Notes under the pieces: generated by a model | Told to the model about the DNA's origin: nothing | Seen by the model: the letters and a program-made list of their open reading frames with translations, nothing else | Databases searched by the model: none | Position numbers and translations under genes: made by a program | Origin: Vicia villosa | Taxonomy: Eukaryota; Streptophyta; Magnoliopsida; Fabales; Fabaceae | Length of the DNA: 64,000 bases | Reading direction: 5' to 3' | Assembly (NCBI RefSeq): GCF_029867415.1 | Contig: NW_026706272.1 | Location: forward strand, 1-64,000 | Part shown: piece after piece, positions 1-10,101 of the stretch | Layout: each line of letters opens with the position of its first letter | How positions within the stretch are numbered: the first letter of the stretch is position 1

Positions 1-1439
1 GGATTTGGAGGACTCCTTGTCTGAATGAGTCCTTTTGCCAGTAATGTTGGAAACAATTCTGCATACGGCATTGGTACGGGGTCAAAGGCAGGATACCTTG
101 GAGCCCGATTGTTGTAATTTGGAGGTCGAACCTGCTGCTGAGGTTGCTGCGACCTTTGTTGAGTTTGTTGTTGCGAGACCTGAGGTTGATAAGCTGGCGC
201 TGAGTTAACCACCGGAGTTATTGTTGCAACTTGAGGTTGAAATTTCTTCTTGATTTTGTGTAAGATATTGCTAACATCTTGATCCTTTTTCTTCTGGAAA
301 GAACTTCCATACTTCCTCGGACCAACAGAAGATTCTGGTTCTTTGTTCAAGCGTCCTTCTCGAACTGCTTCTTCTAAACGTACACCCATGTTTACCATCT
401 CGGTAAAGTCACTTGGTGCACTTGCAACCATTCGTCCGTAGTAAAATGGACTCAAAGTTTTGAGATAGATTTTTGTCATTTCTTTCTCTTCAAGTGGTGG
501 ACAGATTTGAGCAGCAACTTCACGCCATCTTTGAGCGTATTCCTTGAAGCTTTCTCTATCCTTTTGAGTCATGGCCCGGAGTTGATCTCTGTCGGGAGCC
601 ATATCCAGATTGTACTTATACTGTTTGACGAAGGCCTCTCCGAGGTCTCGAAATGTACGAATCTCTGAACTGTCCAAGTTCATGTACCATTTGAGTGCAG
701 CACCAGTCAGGCTGTCTTGAAAATAATGAATGAGCAATTGTTGATTATCAGTCTGAGTTGACATTCTTCGAGCGTACATCACAAGATGACTTTGTGGGCA
801 TGAATTCCCTTTGTACTTCTCGAATTCTGGTACTTTGAACTTGTGAGGAATCTTAACATTTGGAACCAGACAGAGGTCTGCAGCATTCTTTCCAAATAGA
901 TCTTGTCCTCGGAGAGTCTTGAGTTCCTTCTGCATTTGCAGAAATTGTTCCTGGAACTCGTCCAATCTTTCATACACGCCAGCATCCTCACTTGGAGCGT
1001 GATGATATACTTGTCCGCCCTGCGGGGGAAAAGTATGCATAATCGGCTGTGGAGAAGCCATGACAGCAGATCTTGGAATCTCAGCATTCTGTTGTGCGAA
1101 ACCCATTGCCGTTGCTCTTGGAACTTCAATTTCCAGAGGTTTGTAACCCTCCGGTGGACGCATATCCATGGTGACTTTTGGAGCTTCAGAAGCTGGAGGT
1201 ATGTACCCTTCTGGAGTAAAGTTATACGGCATGCCCCAAGGTCGATCAGGCGGCATGGTATACTGAGGAATAGGAGTAGAAACAATCTCGGAAACCACAG
1301 TCCTTTGCGGTTCTTCTGGTGTTGGTCGATTCTGTGCAACTACCAGGGCTTCTACCATACTATTGAGCCTTTCAACAGTACCCTTGAGAGTATTAATCTC
1401 TTCTCTGAGTTCTTCATTCTCTTGCTCAAAGTCTTCCAT
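1..1439 (-). CDS. gag: Ogre-type Gag, 5' part, runs off the left edge
   Basis: Reading the minus strand from the ATG at 1439 gives about 479 codons without a stop up to the window edge. Residues 1-36 are an acidic, coiled-coil-like start (MEDFEQENEELREE, then a leucine heptad pattern ending ALVVAQ). A proline-rich stretch follows. From about residue 198 (KFKVPEFEKYKG) to about 345 there is a Ty3-gypsy Retrotrans_gag capsid core with LIHYFQDSLTGAALKWY and WREVAAQICPPLEEKEM. A Q-rich linker lies near 420-436, then YAELFPTLLAKGLIQTRSPP. The order matches Ogre/Tat Gag. The rest of Gag and all of pol lie outside the window. The frame is intact, so the copy may be recent. ORF1 lies upstream on the same strand, 289 bp away. 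Confidence 0.88.
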   Translation of the reverse strand, partial: MEDFEQENEELREEINTLKGTVERLNSMVEALVVAQNRPTPEEPQRTVVSEIVSTPIPQYTMPPDRPWGMPYNFTPEGYIPPASEAPKVTMDMRPPEGYKPLEIEVPRATAMGFAQQNAEIPRSAVMASPQPIMHTFPPQGGQVYHHAPSEDAGVYERLDEFQEQFLQMQKELKTLRGQDLFGKNAADLCLVPNVKIPHKFKVPEFEKYKGNSCPQSHLVMYARRMSTQTDNQQLLIHYFQDSLTGAALKWYMNLDSSEIRTFRDLGEAFVKQYKYNLDMAPDRDQLRAMTQKDRESFKEYAQRWREVAAQICPPLEEKEMTKIYLKTLSPFYYGRMVASAPSDFTEMVNMGVRLEEAVREGRLNKEPESSVGPRKYGSSFQKKKDQDVSNILHKIKKKFQPQVATITPVVNSAPAYQPQVSQQQTQQRSQQPQQQVRPPNYNNRAPRYPAFDPVPMPYAELFPTLLAKGLIQTRSPPN

Positions 1440-1728
1440 TCTTTTCTTGCGACTTGAACGAGTGTTGTATGGATGAGACAGCTTGAAAGTCTTGTTTCAC
1501 CTCCTTCTCCTCCTCTCTTTCTGGAGAAAGGAAAGTGACTATTAGATCCGCGACAATTCTCGTGTCAGTGCGTACGACTAAAGCGATGTATGATATGCAA
1601 TTAAGTTATTATTTTTCAAGGAAACACCATAATTACGTTATGAAACATCAAACTTTTATTAATTAAGCGAAAACGCCGTTTTTACACACTTTGAAAATGG
1701 AAATACAGAGAAACTGAGAGAAAGGACT

Positions 1729-3216
1729 CTAAAACTTTGATGATGAGCCGACTTCACGTTCTAACATCTTCTTCTGTTTCTTGAGCTGAGCGTTCTCTGA
1801 CGTGAGCTGATCGATGATCCAGGAAGCAGGAGGGATATGATGAGAAAGTGACGATTGTGTCACTTGTCGATCGAGCACTTCAAGTAACTCATCCTTCCTT
1901 CTTAGGATGTTCTGAATTTCAACATTTTCCGTGTTGACAATTCGATACTTATTCCTCCAGGCATTCCTTTCTTGGCATACCTTGTTTAATGCCGCTTGCA
2001 GTTTTTCAACATCGGTGGAGAAAAGGTAAATTGGTTCCCTTAGGGGAATAGGTTCTTGATGTTGATATGGCATCCTGAGCTTGAATGCTCTGACACGTAC
2101 CCATTGAAGGTAAGGATCCAGGGAGATGCAAAGATGTTTTCCTAACAATCTTCTCCCTTTGCTGTGAACAAGACGCCAGGCTTGGACAATTTCCTTCTTC
2201 AGCATGTTGCCATGATCGTCGATGTTCTTGAAGAACAGACCCTCCAATTGGATGTTACTTGGAATGTTTTTCATAGGATAGCCGTATTGACGACGGGCTA
2301 AAGCTGGATTGTAACTGATTCCTCCCTTAGTTCCAATAGGGGGTATGTTGGGGAAACTTCCGCAACTGAAGATGATCTTGGTTTCGTCGTTGTCAGGACT
2401 ACACCAATCAATGTCTGTATGAGTGAGAGACATGATTTTCTGTGACCAGTAAAGGCCATCCCTCATGTTCCAGAAAGTGCTAGACTTTGGCAGGTGCGAA
2501 ACGAACCATTCGTATAACAACGGTACGCAGCATGTGATTAATCCTCCTCGCTGCAGGTTTCTTGAATGCACAGAGTGATAAGCATCCGCAAGCAAGGTTG
2601 GAACTGGATTTCCAATTAAGAAGATCTTAATTGCGTTGATGTCGACGAAATCGTTAATGTTAGGGAACAAAAACAATCCGTAGATAAGCAAAGCCAAGAC
2701 TTCCTCAAATGCGCTCATATCTTGGATGCTGACGAAGTACCGAGCTTGATCAAACAGGAATTTGGAGGGCAATCCTTGAATTCCTCCTCTACTCACCATA
2801 TGAGTTCTGATGTCGACTACGTTCAAAGGAGTAGTTGCAGCAATGATAATGTCGTCAGGATTCTTTTCCAAACCGGAGTACGGATCTTGCGCGTACACGG
2901 GTATTCCAATCAGACGAGAGTACTCCTCTAATGTAGGCATGAGCTGATAATCTGGAAAGGTGAAGCAGTGATACGTTGGATCGTAAAACTGTACCAAGGT
3001 GGGAAGGATCCCATCCACCATGTTGGTATTGAGCAAAGGCAGAAGTTTTCCATACTTCTCCTTGAAAGCCTGGGGGTTGACCACCAGTTTTCCGAGCTTT
3101 CCCAGTTCCTCGACCTGGGGAATCTTGAAGGTGTATTTCCTAGCTCTCTTTCTTCCATAATCCATGGTATAGATCCTTAAGTCCTTTCTCCGTTTCTCTC
3201 TTTCTATGAAGTTCAA
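1729..3216 (-). CDS. Ogre ORF1 protein, function unknown
   Basis: A 495-codon frame between the LTR/primer site and gag on the minus strand. This position is the hallmark of Ogre-group elements, which carry an extra ORF1 upstream of gag. The first Met starts MNFIEREKRR; Met18 (MDYGRKRARK, start near 3165) is an equally plausible start. Residues ~20-400 form a compact domain with YHCFTFPDYQLMPTLEEY, DDIIIAATTPLN, LLIYGLFLFPN, YEWFVSHLPKS and QAWRLVHSKGR. It resembles the plant domain annotated DUF7745 / plant-mobile-domain-like (from memory, not searched). The last ~90 residues are charged and coiled-coil-like (VEKLQAALNKV, NAQLKKQKKMLE). No catalytic motif, zinc finger or membrane segment is visible. 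The intact length suggests constraint until recently. Confidence 0.8.
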   Translation of the reverse strand: MNFIEREKRRKDLRIYTMDYGRKRARKYTFKIPQVEELGKLGKLVVNPQAFKEKYGKLLPLLNTNMVDGILPTLVQFYDPTYHCFTFPDYQLMPTLEEYSRLIGIPVYAQDPYSGLEKNPDDIIIAATTPLNVVDIRTHMVSRGGIQGLPSKFLFDQARYFVSIQDMSAFEEVLALLIYGLFLFPNINDFVDINAIKIFLIGNPVPTLLADAYHSVHSRNLQRGGLITCCVPLLYEWFVSHLPKSSTFWNMRDGLYWSQKIMSLTHTDIDWCSPDNDETKIIFSCGSFPNIPPIGTKGGISYNPALARRQYGYPMKNIPSNIQLEGLFFKNIDDHGNMLKKEIVQAWRLVHSKGRRLLGKHLCISLDPYLQWVRVRAFKLRMPYQHQEPIPLREPIYLFSTDVEKLQAALNKVCQERNAWRNKYRIVNTENVEIQNILRRKDELLEVLDRQVTQSSLSHHIPPASWIIDQLTSENAQLKKQKKMLEREVGSSSKF

Positions 3217-3948
3217 AACGTTCGTTATTTAGTTTCCTTGAAAAACGACTCGAAAAAGACTCTTTTTTTTAGTTGTTTATTAATGAATGATGCATTAATG
3301 CACACACAAGAGTTTTAAACAAACATGGCGTTGAAGGGTATAGTGGTCATGAAGTCCAAACGCAATCCCCGCCCCAATGGTAAACTAAGGTTAAGGATTT
3401 TTGTACCTGTAGAACGGGTTCTAGGGGTCTCAGAGTTTTTGCTCAACCTTAAAGATACGTTGATTGGTATCTATAAGAGAGTTTTTTCTGAGTGTAGTAT
3501 CTGCGTGACAATTACTTCCGTAATCACCGCTCTACGTCCTAAAAAAGGCTTTAAGTGGGGTTTATGTGTTTCTAGGTCCTCCTGGTACAAACCAGTCTCG
3601 GAATGCAGTGGCGCAGTTAATCACAACCAGCCAGGCAAATCCCAAGAGTAGATTTGGAAACCAAGATTAGAGGGCCTTCACCGGGAAGACATCCTCCATC
3701 CTATCTTATGTTGTACTCAAATCCGGGTATAGGATTTCTCACCACAAGGGGGAATCAAGCCCTTTCCCGATACAGAATAAACAAAATAAACAAATATATA
3801 TGCAACAAACACATGATATGACACAGAGGTTAGGCAGGACCTCTCTTGTTTGAGGGGGAATTTGGCATCCCTAATTCCTCATTGGGGCTGGACCAGCAAC
3901 AGGTCAACCATTGGTTTGGATGAAAAACCAAGGTTTTGAACACTTATA
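3217..3948 (-). mobile_element. Ogre 5' untranslated leader between primer site and ORF1
   Basis: No coding frame is convincing here. Short plus-strand frames (for example 3325-3651) have no family resemblance. At 3672-3693 there is one copy of the CACCGGGAA hairpin motif that recurs in the LTR (GAGG, loop, CCTC). Confidence 0.6.
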
Positions 3949-3966
3949 TCCCCAGCAGAGTCGCCA
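3949..3966 (-). promoter_or_regulatory. primer binding site, tRNA-Arg type
   Basis: On the minus strand the sequence TGGCGACTCTGCTGGGGA starts six bases after the LTR end. It complements the 3' end of a plant tRNA-Arg (…CCCCAGCGGAGTCG plus CCA) with about one mismatch, as expected for Ogre. Confidence 0.85.
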
Positions 3967-4517
3967 TTTTTCTGTGGTGTCGTTTTCTTTTACCTCCCCG
4001 TTTCACTTGGGAGGACGGCACGCTAAACCCTTCACGCGAAATTTGGAAGGAGAATGCGCCCGTGGCGGGATGAATTTTATTTCAGTTCTTCCTACGATAT
4101 CACACGAACTTTCTTATTTGTCCTACGAGTAGGAAAGGGAAAAAAAGATCTCAACTAAACCCTAGGAGTTTGCTAAGTGTGGGGATTTACACCTAGACTA
4201 GAAATTCTGGAGTCCGGGGGGTCGGTTATACATAGGGAAGTGTTTAAACACCCTACATATCTGTAGTACTCTACAGGAACCTTCTCTGTGTCATTGGGTT
4301 TGTGTTTGCTGCTAATGATTGGGAAAGTTTCTCCTTTTGTGTTAGGAGAGAGAGTTGAATTGATTTTAAAAGACAGACAGACAGACAGACTGACTATTTT
4401 TGGTATTTTATTAGCTCGCTGAGATTCCTTGTGAACCTCATGCCTACATATCCCTAGTGGAAGTCAGAGCTTAATGTAGTTCGGGGAACTAACTAGGGAA
4501 ATTAATTGTTTTTGGTG

Positions 4518-5400
4518 CCTTGCTTGAAGCTCAAGGTTGAAGCTTGGAATTAAATCTCTGTTTACAGTAAAGAGACATGAAATTATCTCTACAGAGAGGT
4601 ATTTGTACTATTCTACCACAAACATTTTGAAAGAGTGACAGAATAACTGAATTCATTTCATTCAAGAGGGGGACCTTACTTGTGTGTGCAAGTATGCCAG
4701 TCAGATGCCTCTTAAATGAAAGAAAGATGCTCGTCCAAATTAGGGAAAGTGTACAAGTCTGGGGATGTGCCAGAGCATGTCTTTCAGAGTCCTAAATGGG
4801 AGACTTTGATTGAAATTGAAATTGAAATGTTTGTTTGTTTGAATGTGGTAGAGTAGTAAAAATATCTCTTTATAGAGATAAGCTATGTCTATCTACTGTA
4901 TGAAAGACTTGACTTTAGCTGGCTTGTATGAGGCCCAAGCTTGAGGCTTTTTGATTGATTAATTAATATTATTGACTCTGGGAGATGACTCTACTGAGGG
5001 TTAATTACAGGGTATTTTTGTGTTCTGTACAAAGCCCAGAATTGAGGCTGACTCTACTTGAGGAGACTCTATTTGTGTGCCTTGTACAAAGCCCAAGGTT
5101 GTGGCTGACTGTTGCTAGGGAAAACATTATTTTCTGCCTTGTACAAAGCCCAAGGTTGTGGCGGACTCTTAAATGAATTAAGTATGGATGACTATATGGG
5201 GAAAGATCCTAAGTGTTAGGAATCTTTGACACATGAAAAATATGGTTTATCTGCCTTGTACAAAGCCCAAGGTTGTGGCTACTGAGTGATGAAGGACTCA
5301 CTGGGGAGACTCTATTATCTGCCTTGTACAATGCCCAAGGTTGAGGCTGACTCTTGACAGGGGAGTTTTATTGTTTGGGTGCCTTGTATGAAGCCCAAGG
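4518..5400 (-). repeat. array of 5-bp-stem / 9-nt-loop hairpins (type II)
   Basis: Eight hairpins with loop TACAAAGCC or close variants as written on the plus strand. Stems: CCTTG/CAAGG at 4518, 5080, 5137, 5254, 5322 and 5382; GCTTG/CAAGC at 4922; TTCTG/CAGAA at 5023. Every stem is fully complementary although the sequences differ. The loop is always 9 nt. Each copy is followed by a TTGAGGCTGAC-like tail, with copies 57-120 bp apart in the dense part. Confidence 0.75.
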
Positions 5401-5636
5401 TTGAGGCTAACTGTTTTTGTTGGTTTTGACTCTATTGAGGAGATTTTATCTATTAAAAGACTGTTTTTTGATGGAAGCTAACCCTTTCCAGGGATTTTGA
5501 CTCAGCTGGTGAATTTGTCTGTTAAAAGACTGACTTTATCATGTTTTTGGAGGCTGACCCTTTCCAGGGGTTTTGACTCTTTTGGGGAAATTATCTCCTA
5601 AGAGAAGTGAATCTTTATTTTTTTGACATTTATTAA

Positions 5637-5855
5637 TTGACTTTGGAGGCTAACCCTTTCCAGGGGTTTTTATTGAAATGATGGATTGATTTTAATTGAC
5701 TTTGGAGGCTAACCCTTTCCAGGGGTTTTTATTGAAATGATGGATTGATTTTAATTGACTTTGGAGGCTAACCCTTTCCAGGGGTTTTTATTGAAATGAT
5801 GGATTGATTTTAATTGACTTTGGAGGCTAACCCTTTCCAGGGGTTTTTATTGAAA
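5637..5855 (-). repeat. 59-bp tandem repeat, about 3.7 copies
   Basis: Near-identical units beginning CTTTGGAGGCTAACCC at 5641, 5700, 5759 and 5818, period 59 bp. The single-copy counterpart in the solo LTR is around 15575-15640, so this is a local expansion in this LTR. Confidence 0.9.
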
Positions 5856-6306
5856 TGAAAAGTGGATGGCAGAAAGATTATCTAGTGGAGACTCTTTGTT
5901 TAAAGCCCAAGATGAAGGCTGACTCAATGCTGAGGATGACCAAGACATAGATCCTAGACTCTACTAAGGAGGATTGATGAAGATAAGGGTGACAGAGACT
6001 GTCCATGTCTCTCATTCCAAAAATGTACTCAATGTGAAATTGAGACAAACTTAGCTTGTTTTAAGTCTGGTTTAAATTGGAAGAAACTCACCAGGGTAGG
6101 CTAAAAGGTGACTAAAGACCTGTTCCTATGTTTATAAGAAACCTGATGGGTCCTTGTATACAAGCTCAAGAGGAAGCTGGAAATGCTTTTAAGAAGCCTG
6201 TGGGTCCTTGTACAAAGCCCAAGAGGAGGCTAATCGAGGGTCCTTGTTATAGCACAAGAGAAAGCTTATGTAGTTTTGAACTTATTTTGGCTCTAAGCAA
6301 ATGGGT

Positions 6307-6804
6307 AAGAGGTTTCACCGGGAATAATTCCTCTTTGGGTGGATGTGTCCTATTATTTTTGGATTCTAAGGTTTTTGCCAAGATGTTTCACCGGGAATAA
6401 TTCATCTTGGGGGTTTGAACTACAGATCTCTAATTAGGAAAGAGCCTTCACCGGGAAGACATTCTCAATCCTAGGTCATATTCCTATAATATATATATAT
6501 AGTTTAACTGTCCTAAGGTTTATACTCAAACGTAGTTCTAAACTAATATATGCACAGTTTATATTTGACAGTAATTTAAATAAAGACTGTAAATTGAAAG
6601 CTTGTAAAGCCTAACCTGGATGGAGTGGAGGCCATTGAAGAAGTATGTACAGAGCCTCAACAGTAATTTTTGTTGTTTTTGTTGATAACAGTTGAATATA
6701 TATGATAAACAGTTAATGGTTTTTGAAAACAGAAGAAGTGAAGATGGACAAAGGTCACATAGGTATTTGAAGAGTTTCACCGGGAATAATGCCCTTCAAA
6801 TACC
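6307..6804 (-). repeat. array of CCGGTGAAA-loop hairpins (type I)
   Basis: Four hairpins share the loop AATTATTCCCGGTGAAA on the element strand (degenerate in the third). Stems in plus coordinates: AAGAGG 6307-6312 with CCTCTT 6330-6335; CCAAGATG 6378-6385 with CATCTTGG 6403-6410; TAGGAAAGAG ~6436-6445 with CTCAATCCTA ~6464-6473 (8 of 10 pairs); GGTATTTGAAG 6762-6772 with CTTCAAATACC 6794-6804. Stems differ between sites but are self-complementary. Confidence 0.75.
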
Positions 6805-7379
6805 AGAAGAATGTTTTGAAAACAGAAAGAAGATTTTGAAAATACAGTTTTGAAAACAAGCTAAGAAGAGAAGGTTTTTGGGACTTACACTCTATTAGAG
6901 GCCCAGTACTTTACAGTACTGGTGTAAAAGCAATTTGAAAAAATGATTTGGAATGATGCAAGGTTTTGTTGTTTGAAAACCCTAATCATTTGATTTAATC
7001 AGAGATTGAAAATAATTTTGTAGATTGACAAAAGTCAACTTAATTAAGGCAAAGATGAAATCTATACCTAATTAAGACCTAAATAAATAGGGTTTTTATC
7101 ATAACATTATTCACAAAGTAATTAGGTTAAAACAAAATGAATATATATATTTTAAAGTATTTAAGAAAACATTTAAAACATACTATTTTAAACCTAATTA
7201 AAATACATGAAATAAATAATATTTTTATGACTTTTTTTTGATTATTTATAAAATATATATATTAATCAACAAGTGTTTAAAAAATGAAGTCAAAATGAAT
7301 TAATTTGATAAGTTAAATAATTGGTTAAAGTTGTGAAGGAATTAAGTTAGAAAAGTGATAAAAAAATAGGTTTTGGTCC

Positions 7380-7445
7380 TAGCAAGGCTTGAACTCACGC
7401 CCTTATAGCCACACACTCAAAACAACACCACTGAGCCAAACGCCA
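7380..7445 (-). other. tRNA-like module 2 in Ogre LTR
   Basis: On the minus strand: A box TGGCTCAGTGG (7429-7439), matching the Pol III consensus, and B box GAGTTCAAGCC (7386-7396), one mismatch. No acceptor stem pairing is evident, so it is tRNA-like and not a tRNA gene. Confidence 0.6.
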
Positions 7446-7527
7446 GTTGGTGACTATAACACGCGCGCATTTGGTTTTGTTTTAAAACAAGTTAGAAAAA
7501 TCTGAAAAAATAAAAGGATGAAAAAGT

Positions 7528-7607
7528 CTGGGGCGAGGGGGATTCGAACCCCAGACTTGTGGCATGATGATACTAAGGGCGCATGTGTGGCCACTAGGGC
7601 AAGTTGT
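7528..7607 (-). other. tRNA-like module 1 in Ogre LTR
   Basis: On the minus strand: A-box-like TGCCCTAGTGG (7591-7601, one mismatch) and a perfect B box GGTTCGAATCC (7540-7550) inside a TGGGG-loop-CCCC T-arm. It precedes module 2 by about 150 bp, the same order as in the other Ogre/Tat LTRs here. Confidence 0.6.
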
Positions 7608-8550
7608 TTAGTCGTTAATAAAACGCATACCATTCAAAATAAAATAAAACCTGCCCTGAGAATTCAAATTTGCGCGCCACCACCATCTTCGTCTTCAACC
7701 TCAAGCTCTCCATTTTTGGATTTCTGAACTCACTCGTTTCTCAACCATTTGTCATGATGTAAACACGAAACTTGCTCTAATTTCACTCACGATTCTAAAT
7801 ATGTAACTAACATGAACTATCATTAACTACATCTAACTAATTTATCAGAAATCGTGAAGAACCCTAAAATTTCAAAATCAAATTAAATGACTATACTGAA
7901 AGATAAATGGATGATGATAGAGGGTTTTCAATCCTCTGATGATGCTGAACAAGATAGAATCGAGCTATTTCACAAAAGGTACTTAAATTAGAGAGGTGAA
8001 GTTCAGAAACTTACCTCTGAAAATGGAGATCGTGAGGATGATTGAGAGCACCTGGGTTTGAATGAATGATCTCAATAGCTTCCCTGAGACTCAATGATGC
8101 TAACTGGATGCTTATTGTAGCCTGAATCCTTCTGAATTGTTCTATGGACCTCCCTCGATTTGAGCTTCAAGTGGACATGGAGGTTGTTGAATCCTGAGTT
8201 ACAGATGAGCTGCAGCCATCTGGTTAGCTTCACTATGACCTGAGGAGTGTGTCTGGATGATTGGCTTGCCTTGAAACCTTCTGAATCACTCCATGGACCT
8301 CCAACTGCAAGTGCTCCAAAGTGAGAGCAACAATGGTGTTCCTCCACCTACAGAAGTGATCCAGGTGCTTGGATCACCTCAAATGACCTCCCTTGAGATG
8401 TTAGAATGCTCACTTCCCAAAGATAAGCTTTGGTTTGAAGAAATCGATTCTTCTTGCCAAAGAACTTTGAAAAACAATGAACAAGAGGAGAGAAGGAGAA
8501 AGCAAGTAATATGGTTGCTTTGGTGTGTTTTTTGAATGAGAATGAGGCCT

Positions 8551-8560
8551 CTATTTATAG
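8551..8560 (-). promoter_or_regulatory. TATA box of Ogre LTR
   Basis: CTATAAATAG on the minus strand, 1.54 kb from the LTR start. It implies a ~4.5 kb transcribed leader within the LTR that would include the tRNA-like modules and both hairpin arrays. Confidence 0.7.
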
Positions 8561-10101
8561 GCAAATGTCTCAGTACTGATTGGGAGAGTGAGCTTGCTTA
8601 GTGAAGTAAGTTTGGTTTCTTAGCCATGAAGAAATTTCAAAGAATATCCAAATGTGATCATTGCATTTTCGAGCCACCTCCCCTATCCATTGATTCTATC
8701 TGATCTTAGGGGACAATTCAGATGCAAAGTGAGCTCTAATTGGTTGATGAGAAGATTCCTTGGGTGATTCATCAATTTGCCATAAATTCTCAAATGTAAT
8801 CATTACATAATCACATGTTCTTGTTTTAGGAATCTTCTTCAATTATCATGGCATGGTGAAAATGAATGCATGGCATGTTTGCAGATGTATTATGGGTCAT
8901 GTAGCATCTGTATTTGAGGTTATTTGCACAAAATTTGCAAAGTCCAAAAGTGTCCATGACCTATAATTTTACTTCATGAGGCCAACTTTGAACAAGCATA
9001 ACTCCTAGCTCAAATTGAATTTGGAGAAGGTTGAACACAATTTGGAAAGCCCTAAACATCTACTTCAAATCATTAGTTTATGTCCTCTTCAGAATCATTT
9101 AGGAAATTTGTGAAAAATGAGCCTAAAGTTGGATAAAAACTAGGTTAAAACACTTAGAAAAATTTCTAAGTGTTTATGACCTAAACTTCAAAATTTCCAA
9201 AACTTCATAAATGGTTGATCTTTTGAAAAAAGTTCCTTTGTAAGATGATGTTTTATTTTGCAAGATCTACAACTTTCATGTTGGAAGTTTTTTGAGTTGT
9301 GTAGGTGAAATTTTGAGATCTCACCATGCCTTCAAAAACCCTAATTCCCGACTTTTCGCTCCTTGATGAATTTCTTTGAATTTCTTTGGCCAAATGACTT
9401 TGACATCCATATATTGATGATATTGATCTTTGAAAATCATTTTTTGACCAAAAACCTTAAAAGTCAATGATGATCCTTCACAGTTGACTTTTTCCTGACA
9501 AAGTGAATTTTTGGGCTTTTGTGTAGAAATAAGATCTTCTCCACAAATGGATGATATAAATGGATTATATGGAGGTAGTAGAGATCCTTGAATCATGTCT
9601 TGAGTTTTGGATTCATGCCCTGATCAGAAGTCAACTATCTTGGTGAATTAGGTCAAAACCCTAATTTGTCGACCATGTGAAAGTAATGACTGTAGACTTT
9701 GAATTGAAGTGTGATGTCCAGTAGACCTTGTAATATGAGTTATTTGAAGATGATTGATGTCTTTGAATGACCCTCTGAGGTTTTTTAGGGTTTCCCAAAT
9801 GTGATCCCTGATTTCAGTCCTTGATAGGCTCAGAACCCTAGTCTGGCGACCTGAGTAAACCTGTACTCATATGACTGGATGTCTAATCAATCATAGATGA
9901 GAAAAGTGAAGTCTTTGAGCCTCATGATTGTATTAGGGACTAATCCTTGTATTGATTGATCCTTTGCCTGAGCTTTCTTGTCTTTGAGCATCCTCGATTA
10001 GGTACCAGATGGAGAAGTGACTGCTCTGGGTACTTGTCTTGACCTGATGAAAAATCCTGAAGATATGTCATCTCAGGGGGGTCAAAAATTAGGGTATGAC
10101 A

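Larger units (their letters stand above)
3973..10101 (-). mobile_element. Ogre 5' LTR, 6.13 kb
   Basis: On the minus strand it opens with TGTCATACCCTAATTTTTGA (at 10101) and closes with GACACCACA (at 3973), directly followed by the primer site. It is the 5' LTR of the element with ORF1 and gag at 1-3216. The flanking 5 bp at 10102-10106 (AGATG) would be one target-site duplication; the other is outside the window. It contains a TATA box at 8551-8560, two tRNA-like modules (7380-7445, 7528-7607), a 59-bp tandem repeat and two hairpin arrays, all listed separately. Short ORFs inside it look spurious. Confidence 0.92.

Noticed and set aside
779..1339. 186-codon minus-strand frame
   Set aside because: A shifted frame of gag. 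Its composition (W, R, L-rich) and lack of motifs show it is not the coding frame.
903..1457. 184-codon frame on the plus strand
   Set aside because: It is the antisense shadow of the Ogre gag frame, which is open over the same stretch and has clear Gag motifs.
1729..3216. host gene with a plant mobile domain
   Set aside because: Its place between an Ogre primer site and an Ogre gag on the same strand shows it is the element's ORF1.
7528..7607. possible functional tRNA gene (also at 22760-22840 and 13625-13700)
   Set aside because: A/B boxes and T arm are present, but the acceptor ends do not pair and every copy lies at the same place inside an LTR. Kept only as tRNA-like modules.
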